From NCBI GenBank assembly GCA_028554755.1, contig JAPTOF010000015.1, positions 10,024,501 through 10,088,500 of the forward strand: DNA of 64,000 nucleotides, given 5' to 3'. Each line of letters opens with the position of its first letter. Position 1 is the stretch's first letter. This document shows positions 11,155 through 28,772 of the stretch, piece after piece. The notes below the pieces were generated by a model that searched no databases, was not told the origin of the DNA, and was given only the letters and a program-made list of their open reading frames with translations. The position numbers were made by a program, and so were the translations under genes. This DNA is from Cordia subcordata. Taxonomy: Eukaryota; Streptophyta; Magnoliopsida; Boraginales; Cordiaceae.

Positions 11155-11333
11155 GTCTATTGCAATTAACGGGGATTATGTGGTTTTCTTGATGGTGCAA
11201 GGGGTCTCGGTTAGGGTGACCCCATATCCCCATACCTATTTGTTATTTGCATGGAAGTCCTTTCTTGCTCATTGACCAAGGCAGCAAAAAGGAAGAGTTT
11301 TCCATCGAAAGTGCAAGAAGCTCGGGCTTAGGG
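11155..11333 (+). mobile_element. Inverted 5' piece of the same LINE (twin-priming inversion)
   Basis: On the plus strand this encodes the RT segment just before the catalytic FTDD box: 'SIAINGDYV', a degraded 'GLRQGDP-SPYLF' stretch and 'FHRKCKKLGL' at the right end. The neighbouring minus-strand piece starts with HLCFTDD. In intact plant L1 ORF2 the order is ...KLGLTHLCFADDLL, so the two pieces abut almost base for base in element coordinates but face opposite ways. Confidence 0.85.
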
Positions 11334-12150
11334 CCTGTTTGGATTCACTTTTTCTTCATGGAAGAACACCTTTTTTCCTATAAAAGGCACATCTTTTTTG
11401 TAATAATTATTTAGATTAGATTCCAAGGAAAAGCTAAAACTCTGGGAAAAAGAAACTCAATTTCAATTTTTTTAGAAGCTAGAACTTTTAGCTTCTCAAA
11501 AAACACTATGCATTTGTGTGCATTTGTGGTAATTCAGAAGTGGTTGGTGAGCCCAAGTGAAGTTTATGATTATGTTATTTTTCACACCAGTTATTTTAAA
11601 TGAAAGAACTCTTGTTTCTATAACTAGCTTCAGTATGCTTTAAGGGATCTGATTAGAAGATTGCTTGTGTGAACAGCAAAAGCATAAATTTCAGAATGTC
11701 ACTTTCTTTTCAGTCTAGAAAGGTACATGTCCAAGAGATTAAGTTGGTGATGGATGCCTTGGTTTTACTTTAACCGAGTATTTATTGAAAAGTGAACAAT
11801 ATATAATCTTCTTGGGGGATAATGTTCCACATTGGAGATAAAAATGGTTCTTTCATAGCTGGTCATATCATGTTATACATCTCCTTCTTTCTCGGATGTT
11901 ATTAGGCTTTCTAATAATCCAAGCATAGTGACCAATCGAAAAGGCTAGAAAAAGAGGAAGGTGGTTTTCACGCTTTGATAAGGATGTTTGCATTTTGAAT
12001 TGCCATATATGTAGGTAGGCTTTGCCAACTCGGCTATGCTTTAGTGGCTTGGATTAAATCAAACATTAGGGTAAGTAGAGTAGGAAAGGGGCCAATCCAT
12101 CGGTTGGGCTATCTCGTTTACTCCAATAGGTAGGGATGTTTATTTGAAGA

Positions 12151-12320
12151 AAAATTCTTGGGTGGACTTAGACCATGTCCCTGCCCATGGTTCAAGTCCT
12201 TTTATATAAAGCAGGTGGGGCCATGAAGTGATTAATTTGTTGATTCATGACCCCACTTGCTTTATATAAAAGGACTTGTACCATAGGTGGGGTCATGGTC
12301 TAAGTCCACCCAAGATTTTT
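12151..12320. mobile_element. 170-bp foldback/MITE (near-complete hairpin)
   Basis: The left arm (from 'cttgggtggacttagaccat' through 'aagtccttttatataaagc' to 'gtggggccatgaa') is repeated inverted on the right ('ttcatgaccccac', 'gctttatataaaaggactt', 'atggtctaagtccacccaag'). A loop of about 16 bases sits at 12227-12242. The arms are well matched, so a transcript would fold into one long hairpin. Flanks share TTTGA, a possible target duplication. Confidence 0.8.
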
Positions 12321-12676
12321 CGTTGTTTGAAACTTTGTCATCTTTGTGCAGTCTTTCTGGTCAGAGATTGGCTTGATTCACTGTTAGGAGTGGTTAAATC
12401 TAGAACAAATCCCTCTTGCCAAATCCATATATTTTCTCTCTTTAAATCCTTGCAAGAGTTCTTTTGCTCTTTAAATCCCTGCTAGTGTTTGTGCGTGTGT
12501 GCTTTTCCCCCCCTTTTCGCCCCCTCACTGTGAGTCTTCAAGTATCTTGTTAAAGGAAGATTGATCTTTCTGTTATGTGATTCTGTTGAATTCTGACTTA
12601 TGTGATGTAAGAAGTGAGAAATAGAAAGGGACAACTGAAGCTAACTCTTATACATAATCTCACAGGTTGATATTAA

Positions 12677-12733
12677 CAAAAGGAGGAAAAAGAGAAAAAG
12701 AAAAAGAAGAAAGAAAAAGAAAAAGAAAAAAGG
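12677..12733 (+). repeat. Purine-only AAAAAG-type microsatellite
   Basis: A run of A and G only, with repeated AAAAAG/AAAAGG units, lies within AT-rich spacer. Confidence 0.9.
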
Positions 12734-13390
12734 AAGCTGCATTAAAGCTGAACGCAGTGAAATATAGTGGCAGGGGATAGGGGTTGGAGGCAAGTCACTA
12801 ATGAGTTAATTTTATTTAAACTACTTTCAAGAATCTGTCAGAAAAATGTTGGTTGATTAGGTTATTAAACTTCTTAACTAAGAAATACCAGATCACTATA
12901 TTCACATTGGTAGCTCAGGATGTTATTCAGTGTGTGACTTGTGATACCATATATTGATAAGTTTGGAAATTCCCATTACCTTCTCTGTATATTCTTTTTC
13001 TTTTTTAAAGGTAAATCTTCCATCAACCAGATTTGCATTTACCGCATGACGTGATTCAGAGTATGACATGAGCACTAAATGTACTGTGTAGAAATCCCAA
13101 ATCCTTTTTATCTTAAAGAAATGCCCTCAGTTAAATACTCCCTTCCTTCTCTGGATGTTTTCGACAAGTTTGCATCAAACTCCAAATGAAGATTTAGCTT
13201 TGAATGTGATTCTTTTTTCTTTTTCTTTTTTTTTTTTGGCCGAATTAGCTTTGAACGTCTCACACAAGGTTTCTGATAAGAATTTCACTCATTTCATTTT
13301 GTATGTATAGGATAAATGTAGTTCCAAATGGAAGAAAAGCTAGCATCTGAAGGTATTGACATAGAGTATGGGGTCATTCATGAGTTAGCA

Positions 13391-13636
13391 TTAGGTCCCA
13401 TTAGAGGTCCAAGGCCAATCCATCTTCCATTTGTTGGCAGAATTTCTTTTGTTCTGTATTTTCTTTTACGTTGAAGATTTTCTGTCTTGTAGCCTTGCGC
13501 TTGAGGATCTGACCAAAAAATTTAAACTCGAACCAGAAACACTTGTGCCTGACAACTATGAGTTACTTAAAAAGTTATGTGCTACTTGAACAACTATTAG
13601 CTGTCTAAACAGCTAATTATGCCAAATGGGACCTAA
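13391..13636. mobile_element. Possible small MITE with TTAGGTCCCATT ends
   Basis: TTAGGTCCCATT at 13391 is matched by its inverse AATGGGACCTAA ending at 13636, 246 bp apart. The right part carries the hairpin TTAGCTGT-ctaa-ACAGCTAA. I see no clear target duplication, so this stays tentative. Confidence 0.35.
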
Positions 13637-14492
13637 ATACATAGTGAACAAAAGACTTGAAGTCTTCCCATTTTGATTCCCTCCGAAGTTGACATCACTT
13701 TGTGTTCAACCTTGGTCACTAATTTTTTCTTTTTCACTCTATGTCAGTTTTTTGACATATGCCCATACTCTGTTCATTGCACGATTGGAGGAATGTAGCC
13801 GTAGCAAAATATGGTCATTGGGACAAGTGGAACTCACTCAAAATTGGGTTAAAAGAATGATCTCGCATCAGACATTAAATTTCCAATAGGTTTTTCACGT
13901 ATATTACCTTTGCTTTAGTTTTATGATTTTTATTGTATATGGTTTCTTTCTCCTATCATAATATCAAATGAGCTAGGCACCCCACTTTTACACTCATGTT
14001 TCTCTTGGCATTGTCCTGAACCCATTACATATTCTCATTTTGACCACTGGAATCTTTATTAACATGTTTCTACTTACTGCCTGGCATAGTGGCATTCCAT
14101 CTGTATGAGTTTGTCTTATGATTAGCTTACAATATTTTCTTCTTGTGACTTAAGGTGTTTTCAATTATTCAAGATTCCTAATGCGCTTTCCTACTTGGTC
14201 CTTATAACATTGACAGCTCTACATATTTTGGACCATAAACTCAAGAAGTTTAAAGTTATCATCGGCATATCTACGTTCACTTCCTATTTCCTATTCCAAA
14301 CTGTTTTTTCAATTTGTAGTTTTGTTTTCAGATGCCATATTATGAGAAAAAAGAGATATTCCTAGTGTCTTGCAAGAACTTTTCGCATGAGTTTATTTAT
14401 TTTTGTATTTCATTTTGTTACTAAGAATGAATTGACAAATTAGAGAAATCCGGAGGAGCTCACATGATTCGATTTCATAGCATACTGCAGTT

Positions 14493-20211
<5,719 letters not shown>

Positions 20212-21661
20212 TTCAAGAGGGTAGAAAGGGTTGAACCCCGGTTTGTTTGAAGTATACTGGATTATCAAAATTCTCTCATAATCTCCCTCTGATTTCTGAA
20301 AAAAAAAAAACACGACATCCAAATAAGAAGGGTTTTGATAACACAAAAAGTTCGACTCACTCTAGGCAATCTATTTGAGAATTACTTCAACAAATACAAA
20401 TTTAAATGTTCTAACAACTCTTGGATCATCACGCAAGCGAAATAGAAGTAGTTCTGTAGGTGGGGGAGAAAAAAGAAACATTCTAGTTAAAGAAAGTTTA
20501 TCTTAGCGGGCAATTAACAAATAGTGTATCTTACCAGGCAATAAGCGTTCTACCTGAAGTTTAATGTATTGCTTCAGAGATGTGGGAAGGATTTTGGACG
20601 CACTACGGCTGCCTTTCAAGTTGAGATAACAAAGAAAATGAAGGGAAGCTATAGCAATATAGGCATTCAACAAGATATTACTGTACTAATGTAAATGTGA
20701 AAAGTAAGAGTAATCCTGGTGAAGGAAATAGTGTAGACCCCAAAAGTCCATTGATTTTGGCAGGGATTTTTGGAATGAAGGAGAAATGGTTTTCTTGTCT
20801 TTCGGAGTTTACAACATTGTTGAATTGTCGTTAAAAGATAATTTAATGTAAGAAATTCTGTCTGAGGTCTATAAAAAGCTAGTTAGATTAGTTTTGAGGT
20901 TTATTTTAAGCAGTTTGACCATGTTAGGAAGAAAGATATTTTGGTTCTTGAATTTTGAATAAATTTTCAAATAAGTCCCTTGATTAAGAAAAATATTCTT
21001 TTTAATCCTTCAAGTTAATAAATAATTATCAAAATTAATAATCAATCATTTGATTGTTAGATTACCCCAAAATACCTTTAAACAACTTTTATATATATTT
21101 GGTCTCGTGTCTGGTAGCACCGTAGAATAAGTCAACTGAAATTTATTTTTTGATCGACAAAAAACTTTAGTTATAAATGAATAAAAATGTTTTTTAGTAG
21201 TTAAGAATACGAAAATTTTTTTTGCACAATAACTTCCTCTTCCCCCCCCCCCACCCCCAACCCTACCCCCGCCCCACCTCTACCCCTACCCCTGTGAAAA
21301 ATAAAAAAGGTATTAACTTGAGGGATTAAAGAATTTATTCAAAATTCAGAGATTAAAATATCTTTTTTCCTGCCAAGTTATATATTTACGTCCACGTGAC
21401 TCAAATGGGCAGAGTAGAATTCAAGTATCTATTTACAGTTTCTATGCATGCAAATCCACTATGATAATCGACTAGGCCTTCCTTCGATCTTACAAGGGAA
21501 AAAAAAAAAAGAAAATCCACTTTGATGTGGTGATACAAGTAGAGAATCCAAATTAAAAGAAAGAAAGAGATTAATTGTATAACTTACATGGCTTTGGTGA
21601 TCATGTTCTGAAGAGAGATTCTGGTGAGCTCTTCCTCTTTTCAAGAAGTTAACAAACAAGA
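20212..21661. other. GGT upstream region
   Basis: Promoter and leader of the minus-strand GGT gene must lie here. 20716-20860 ('accccaaaagtcc', 'ggaatgaaggagaaatgg') is homologous to 22910-23040 and 29610-29740, showing that the upstream region has been copied. A C-rich tract is at 21242-21292. No other gene is visible. Confidence 0.6.
21242..21292 (+). repeat. C-rich low-complexity tract
   Basis: A pyrimidine-rich run dominated by C, with repeated CCCCTACCC units, inside AT-rich sequence; its complement is G-rich and could form quadruplex-like structures. Confidence 0.85.
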
Positions 21662-22283
21662 CTTATATATTAAGTTAATAAGATGCTTTGAAAGTAAGTG
21701 AGTACTGAAATATGCTTCTTAAAGGCCACATATATAGATTACTAGTGATTGAGGTGAATGCCACAAGTAGAAGAACGAGGATTGGGTCGATTTATGTATG
21801 TATGTTATGTCCTTATTTGTCCACTTGGTACTCGGAAACTAGTGACAATGGGACTTTTCTTTCTTTCTTTTTTTTTTTTTTTTTGTAGATTGACGATGGG
21901 ACTTGAGAATGAAGAGTTTTCGCAACGTTTCTCTCTCAAAATCACGTGGTTTCTATGTGCATGCGTCGGCAAGACTTTTCTGAATTTTGCTCTCTCACGC
22001 CTTTTTCTTATTTCCATTGTGGTTTTTGAATTTGATTAACGCCAAAAAATGTCATTTTCAATACTTAATTGGTATGGTAATTTCTCGACTAATGTTTTAT
22101 ATCATTTTTTTTTATCTCACAGTCATTAACTTATCTTTGCAAATTATATTATATACTTATATTATAGTACATCCAAAAGTGTATGGTATACCGTTCAATA
22201 AATTTTATAATTCGGCCATCAAATCAACATAAATTTAATTAATTCACTCTTCTTACGCCAACAAACACAACATAACAAACCAA
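21662..22283. repeat. Duplicated block A1 (partner 24998-25603)
   Basis: About 620 bp are shared with 24998-25603: both start 'cttatatattaagttaataa', share 'gccacatatatagattac' and 'gtgattgaggtgaatgccac', and end in 'tcttacgccaacaaacaca'. The spacing differs by only about 20 bp across the block. A shorter core ('caacgtt(c)tctctctcaaa ... acttttctgaattttgctctctcac') also appears at 23360-23440 and 30065-30145. Confidence 0.85.
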
Positions 22284-22624
22284 ATTCTAGAGTGCGTGCA
22301 TGTGTGATGTCTTTTGTGTGTGCATATATGGTGCTATGTGTGGGGCTACTTTCTCTTTTTGTTTTTTTCCTTTTTTTTGTTTGGTGTGTATATATGTCAA
22401 ATAAAGTGTGCGTTTGCCGTGTCATCTACATGTGCTGCTATATCTTCTAGAGGATTGTTCCCCAAACTCACGCGATGCTGAGGGAATCAAGTATGAGATA
22501 TTAAGTTTACTTTTAGGGGATAATTGGCGCACTCTTATTTGTGCTCTATATAGATTTATTTTTAATAAAAAATATTAAATTAAGTTGAATTTATTTATTT
22601 TTAGTAACATATGAAAATTTTAAT

Positions 22625-24045
22625 TATAAATGTTATGTATTTTGTATAGATTTTTTAAAAAATAAATGTTAAATTTGTTTATATTTAATCTTTAAAATTC
22701 ATAAATGAAAAAAAAAACTTTATGACTTTTAAGTATTAATTAATTAGTAATTAAAATTTTAAATTAAAACTAATAATATATATACATAAAATTAGCGTTC
22801 AACTTATTTTGTTTGAGAATTCCATAGGAGGTTTAAGTTACTGAGGTATCCGTGTCATACCATAAGAGTCAGAGAATTACATCAAAAACGAAAATCATTC
22901 CGGGTAAAGAAAATAGTGTCATTGACCCCAAAAGTGAAATTCGCCATCTTGACAAGAATCTTTGGAATAAGGAAATCCGATTTTTCTTCTCTTGAATTTT
23001 ATAACTTTGTAGAATTGTATCTAAAATAATTCTGTGTATATATCCTTTTTACAAGTTTAAATTTTTAGATAAGTTGATAATTTTAGATGAGTTGGTATTC
23101 TAAAATGACATCAAGAGTCTAAAAACCAAAAAATCTCAAGCTTACAACTCATCACCACCCTAAAAATATTAAAATTCTTCACGTGTAAGCTTCTAAATAA
23201 ATTACTTTACACGTGAGAGGATGTATTAACTACAATAAACTCATGATAAGCCCAAAACAAAGAGATTTTTTTTTTATCAGGATAAAACAAAGAGATTGAA
23301 CATATAACTTACATTATTTTGTCAAGTTGGTACCCGAAAATAATAATGGAGTGATGAGGTTTCACAACGTTCTCTCTCAAACTCGGCCGGCTCTATGTGC
23401 ATGTATCTCCATGACTTTTCTGAATTTTACTCTCTCACGTCTCTTTTCCCCATAATTCATTGTGATTTTTGAATTGGAGAAATGTGAAATGTCACCTTCA
23501 TATATATATCTTCTGCACTAATTGCATATATTTAAAAAGTAATATTTAAATAATAAAAATAGAATAGCATGTAGCATGCTCTTTAAATTTAATTATCTGC
23601 ATGCGTTATGAATCACTTTTTTCGCATGCTCATGTTTAGGGTGTTTCATTTATAGAGATGGCAAAAATAACTAATATTTTTATCTCTCTCAAGCAAATAA
23701 GATTAAATGAGCACACTGATAAATGGAAAAGTAGATTTTACTTCTTATTGTCTCTTCTTGAAACTAAGATCTTGTGATCCGATTTAGAATAGACTTATCT
23801 TAAATTAGGAGAAAGACATACAAATCTCTCATGTACATGCTTAATCCTAAATAGGTACTTCAACTTTTATATATAATCCTTTGCAAGGTTCTTCCAATTA
23901 ACACTGTTACTAAAATTGTATAGCTAATGCATTGACTTTGTTAAAGAATAAAAACACTCTCGCTTGATAGTAAGATTTTATGATTAGTATGTAACCTTTA
24001 TATTTAAAACTTTTGCTACTCACCTAAATATATATAATCGAAGCC
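22625..24045. repeat. Duplicated block A2 (partner 29310-30770)
   Basis: About 1.4 kb match 29310-30770: e.g. 'gtttgagaa.tccataggag', 'cattccgggtaaagaaaat', 'ctcggccggctctatgtgca' and 'gggtgtttcatttatagaga' occur in the same order in both. Its end (23810-24045) also resembles an arm of the foldback at 31644-32629. Confidence 0.85.
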
Positions 24046-24299
24046 CACTGAATTTTTTATTTTCCTCTTAAACTATAGATACATCTATATATGTCTAAGC
24101 TTCATTGCAAAGCTTCCAAAAGTTAACAATACTAGGTACCAAATGGTGAACGTGCGTTAAGGTTTTCAGTTCAGCAAGAAATTCATTTTATGCTTACATA
24201 TCCATTTGCTTAACTAATTGCTGCTTTTGCATTCACAGTATATACCATCTAGCTAATTGGGAAAAGAGTATAAGAGTTTAGAAACTTTAGAGGATAGGA

Positions 24300-25603
24300 A
24301 CATAAATGTCAGACTCGAGAAAAACATTTTTCAACCGAAAAGTAGTCCAGAAATGAGACAAGAATAACAAGTGGGAACAAGGAACAACATCTCTGAATTC
24401 TCCATGTGAAAAATGCAAATCATCGAGAATGAAATATGCTACATTTAAGTTCCATGACTTGTAAGCACAAACATGCAAATGATACAAGATTTTTGAGGTC
24501 ATAAGATAAAAATTTCTCGAGCAAAAAGGCGCAACACAAAACAAAACATTAGTTCATTCAAACACATTTGAGTCTAAGCAATCAAAGTAACCATCTCATT
24601 CATCCATTCATCAACATGCACTAATACATTCGTCAAGCATTTCATTCAAAGGTTTCATCAACACCTTATCATCATTCATGATCAAAACACTCATAATACA
24701 ATGCTATGAATTATTCAAGTCATTTTTGATTAAATCTTTTATGGTAGTGACTAATAGATTGAAAAGTAAATAAGAGTAATTGGACATTTCACAACAATGA
24801 GTGAGTTTAAAAACTCAAAAAGAAAACAATGGGGACTTGTAGTGATCATATAAATTTGTTACCATTGAAAACTATTTAATAGAAATATGCCACATAAATT
24901 AATGAAATGGTAACATGGCATTTCTTAAAGCCTCTTTGATTTTGATCAGATAACTATATATAGATTTGTTTATTATTCTTTTGTCCTTTTCTATTGTCTT
25001 ATATATTAAGTTAATAAGATTCTTCGAAAGTAAGGGGGTACTGAAATGTGCTTCTTAAAGGCCACATATATAGATTACCAGTGATTGAGGTGAATGCCAC
25101 AAATAGAAGAACATGAATTGGGTCGATATATGTATGTACGTAATGTCCTTATTTGTCCACTTGGCACCCGGAAACTAGTGACAATGGGACTTTTTTTTTT
25201 TTGGGTAGAATGACGATGGGACTTGAGAGTGAAGAGTTTTCATAACGTTCCTCTCTCAAAATCACAAGGTTTCTATGTGCATGCGTCGGCAAGACTTTTC
25301 TAAATTTTGCTCGCCCACGTCCTTTTCTTATTTTCATTGTGGTTTTTGAATTTGAGTAATGCGAAATATGTCATTTTCAATACTTAATTTGTACCGTAAT
25401 TTCTCGACTAATGTTTTATGTCACTTTTTTTATCACACACTCATTATCTTACCTTTGCAAACTATACCATGTACTCACGTTATAGTACATCTAAAGGTGT
25501 ATGTTGCACCTTTCAATAAATTTTATAATCCGGCCATCAGATCAACATGAATTTAACTAGTTCACTCTTCTTACGCCAACAAACACAATATAACAATCCA
25601 AGT
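24300..25603. repeat. Second copy of GGT intron 1 / upstream DNA with exon 1 missing
   Basis: 24312-24428 equals GGT intron 1 (18516-18641) and 24998-25603 equals block A1 (21662-22283). In the GGT copy these two blocks are about 3 kb apart with exon 1 between them; here they are only about 570 bp apart. 24541-24997 holds unrelated AT-rich sequence and I find no trace of the exon 1 coding sequence. This is a decayed partial gene duplicate without an exon. Confidence 0.7.
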
Positions 25604-25699
25604 CGACGTACACAATAACACTTTTAACTGCAAGCTCTGAAATCGTTCACAAATTGTAAATATATCTTAAAGAGTCGTAAACAGATAATTTATCATTGT

Positions 25700-25856
25700 G
25701 AACATATATATAATATAAGACTAATAGATAGGTGAATTATGAATAATTAAAAGTTTCGAACATAAAGTATTAAAATTGCACACATACAACATTTGATTCG
25801 TAAATAATTAAAAGTTGTCAACATATATACAATATAAGACTACTGGATAGGTAAAT
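25700..25856. repeat. Local direct repeat beside the LTR element
   Basis: A block 'aacatatatataatataaga ... ggataggtgaattat' near 25703 recurs about 120 bp later as 'aacatatatacaatataaga ... ggataggtaaattat', directly against the left LTR start. Confidence 0.7.
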
Positions 25857-26306
25857 TATTGCTCAAAGTCTAAGTCTATACAAATTAGGAAACTTGTGAA
25901 AGATAATTAATTGTGTTACCAAAATTTAAGCTACCTAAATATTGGAGGAGAAATCTTGAGGAGTAAGGATTTCGCTCCTACAAATAGAGAGTTTTGTAGC
26001 TTGTATTTGGTGTGTCTTAGGGCCACACCCCATGGGGGGGGGTGTGTGGGTGAGAAAGAGAAAGCCTGAGAGCATCGAGAGTATTTTACATTTGTTCTAG
26101 TCCTATTGAAGATAGAACCATTGTAAGGACTTTGTGGGGGAGCGTGTAGACTTTTCTATTCGTACAAAAAGTCATCACTTGAGTTGTAACCATTATTGTT
26201 GAATAGTGGAATTTATCCTAGAGGGATCATGGATATAGGCAGAGGCTAAGCCACGTTAAAAATATCGTGTGCTCTGTGTGTGTATGTCATTGATTTTGCC
26301 AACAAG

Positions 26307-26322
26307 TGGCATCAGAGTCTGG
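26307..26322 (+). promoter_or_regulatory. Primer-binding site (initiator Met-tRNA type)
   Basis: TGGCATCAGAGTCTGG starts two bases after the left LTR end (...CCAACA at 26304). It matches the usual plant LTR-element primer site with a T-to-C change at position 4. Confidence 0.8.
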
Positions 26323-27479
26323 TTGGTGAACTGGGTACGATGACGACGCAAGGAGGACATATAAGGAGCTGTGTTGAAGGACGCTGGTTTGCATGAAAAA
26401 CGAAAAGGTTGCCGGAGAGGAGTTCGAAAAAAATTTACAGATATGCTGGTCACGTTTGGAGGCCTTCCTGAAGTCCGATCAACAATCTGTTTATTATATT
26501 AGTTGTGATGAGGAGAGCTTCTAAAATTTTACGACGATCCGACAGTTGAATTGTGAGATAAAACAGGTCAAGTTTTGTAAATTTGTGGTCAAAAAGTCAA
26601 ATAGAGGGTTTGACCAACTTTGACTGAGAGCAATTTAGAGTTTGACAGAGGCCCCCAAGCGCTTTTCGGCGTCTTGAATTTGTTTTTGAGGTTCGTTTTG
26701 TCAAATTCTTGATGTATCGTGGGTGAGCCTTGAATTTGAGTAAAATAATGAAGTGGTGATGGAATTTTGTGGAAGTCTTTGAAGCGTTGTGCGAGCAAAC
26801 ACATTTAACCGACTATTGAACAGACTTTTAGAGGAGAGAAGTTTTGAATGAGTAGACTAGTTGAAGAAGGCTCGATTCGAGGGAGAAGTCTTGCGAGAAG
26901 ACACTAAGTAGCTGAACATCAAAGTCCTGGCCAGGTGACTGATAGGGAGAGCTATTGTTGGAAAAAAAACCACGTCCAAGATGTCTTGTGTCGAGGGAGG
27001 ACGCGAACAACCTTGAGAGGTTGAGGTTAGACGGCACAAAGAGGGATGTTGGTGATGACTCAGAGAACATGCTAGGATGTGTTGGTAGCTACTGTTACGA
27101 AGAGTGCTATTGAGTGAGTGCTCCCGCATGAAAACTGTAAAGAGGTTCCAGTTGCAGCAAAGAAGCTTCAGACTTTTCACCAAGGGAGGAATTTGTTGGG
27201 TTATGACTCAAAGTCCAAATCCATACAAATTAAGAAACTTGTGGAAGCCAATTAATTGTGTTACCAAAATATAAGCTGCTTAAATAGTAGAGGAGAAATC
27301 TTGGGGAGCAAGGATTTCTCTCCTATAAATAAAGGATCTTGTAGCTTGTATTTGGTGTGCCTTAGGGCCACACCCCATTGGAGGGGTGCATTTGAGAGAG
27401 AGAGAGCCTGAGAGCATTAAGAGTGTCTTACATTCGTTCTAGTCTGTTAAGGATAGAACTATCGTAAGGACTCTGTGGG

Positions 27480-28593
27480 TATGGGTGTTTACTTATTGGA
27501 AATCTCAAATATTTTCTCCAAACTTTTGGAGTTTGAGGAAATTTGATATGGAGAATGGTCAATTGGAGAAAAAATATTGGATGTGGGGAATTTCTTGAAA
27601 AAAAAAAAATTAGAGACTGGATAAAATTTTAAATTTTGGATATTATCCAATTTATCCAAAATTACGCAGATCAACTTTTTAAAAGGCCAAATATACACAC
27701 TACACATACTCCACCCATTACAAACACTACACACATTACACAAACTAAACAAACTGCGGCCCTCAAGTCCCCGGTGCCCGGTGCCCGGTGCCCTGGCCCC
27801 AACCCCTAACCATTACAAACACTAGACACACTTCACCCAATACAAATACTACACTCATTACACATACTTTCCACACTACATGCACTACACACATTTAACA
27901 TGCTACACACGCTAAACACACTGCGGCCCCCGGGTCCTCGGGTCCCCGGCACCTTGGCCCCAGCCCAGGCCCAGGCCCCTTCCCCACCCCGACCCTGGCC
28001 ATGGGTCCCTGGCACCCTACACACCGAGCCCGGGTTGAGTCCTGAGTCCTGAGTCCTAAGTCCTGAGTCCTGAGTTAGGTCTCTGGGTATAGGGGGCCGG
28101 GGGCCAAAAGCTGGGTCCTGGGCGCCGGGGGCCCGGACCAGAAGGCCCAGGCTGCATCCTTCTTCCTAAGGGCCCATACACCGTCCTTAGTGTCCGGAGC
28201 GCTAGAGGCTCAGGCATGAGGTGAAGCGCTAGGGGCCAGGAACAGGGTCCTAAGGCGCCATGTTTGGGACCTGGCTTCCCAAGCCAGGTCCTGGGGCACC
28301 GGAGCTCGGATTTTGGATGTGACAACCAAACTATGAAAAATTTTTTCTAGAGAAAATATAGACAATTTATTTTTTTGCAAGTGTGTGTATTTTTAGTGTG
28401 TGTTTACCTTTAATTTATTTTTTAAATTGGAGATCTCTATTCCCAAGAATTTTTGTCCAATTTCTCCATTATCCAAATTGTATTCCCCATTAGGGAATTG
28501 TGCAAAAATTGGTGAAAATTTTTTTTCCAAAATTATTTTGGGGAAACAGTAATACTCTATTTTGAACCGGATAATCTCCAATGAACACCCCTA
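27480..28593. mobile_element. Non-autonomous hAT transposon, 1114 bp, with a very GC-rich core
   Basis: It lies inside the right LTR of the small LTR element. The target duplication TCTGTGGG is perfect at 27472-27479 and 28594-28601, and the left LTR has the matching uninterrupted sequence (CTTTGTGGGGGAGC near 26130). Ends are TATGGGTGTT on the left and, inverted, TAGGGGTGTT on the right; both ends then carry TTGGA and AT-rich sequence. The core 27750-28320 is GC-rich and repetitive: CCCGGTGCC and CACTACACA-type units, then GAGTCCT repeats at about 28035-28075. No transposase frame is visible; the 89-codon open frame at 28056-28325 is an effect of GC content. Confidence 0.9.
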
Positions 28594-28772
28594 TCTGTGG
28601 GGAAGGGTTTAGACTTTTCTGTCCGTGCAAAAAGTCATCACCTGAGTTGTAACTATTATTGTTGAATAGAAGAATTTATCCTAGAGGGGATCATGGATGT
28701 ATGCAGAGAGCCGAACCACATTAAAAATATTGTATGTGCTTTGTGTGTGCGTAAGTCATCGATTTCCCATCA

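Larger units (their letters stand above)
11334..14492. other. Intergenic region with small non-coding transposon remnants
   Basis: No gene is visible. It begins with GGGCCTGTTTGGATT, the kind of sequence that starts many plant hAT-like MITEs, but no matching right end was found. A foldback (12151-12320), a purine tract (12677-12733) and a possible MITE (13391-13636) are listed separately. The remainder is unremarkable AT-rich sequence. Confidence 0.6.
25857..28772 (+). mobile_element. Small non-autonomous LTR retrotransposon (TRIM/LARD-like)
   Basis: Left LTR about 25857-26304 (448 bp); right LTR 27194-27479 plus 28602-28772 (457 bp without the inserted hAT element). Just inside the left LTR is TGGCATCAGAGTCTGG, one or two changes from the initiator-Met tRNA primer site TGGTATCAGAGC. 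Before the right LTR is the purine tract AAGGGAGGAATT, followed by TGTTGGG. The internal region is only about 890 bp with no gag or pol similarity, so it depended on a helper element. The first ~15 bases of the left LTR are eroded and I see no target duplication. Confidence 0.85.

Noticed and set aside
11334..11550. Full hAT MITE starting GGGCCTGTTTGG
   Set aside because: Only the left-end-like sequence is present; no inverted right end or target duplication could be found.
20212..20346. N-terminal extension of GGT by 45 residues
   Set aside because: The Met at 20211 is followed at once by a good signal peptide; the upstream frame is low-complexity (VVFFFFQ) and would bury the signal sequence.
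28056..28325. 89-codon GC-rich open frame, possibly a proline-rich protein
   Set aside because: Stop codons are rare in GC-rich repeats; the sequence is low-complexity and sits within a non-autonomous hAT element.
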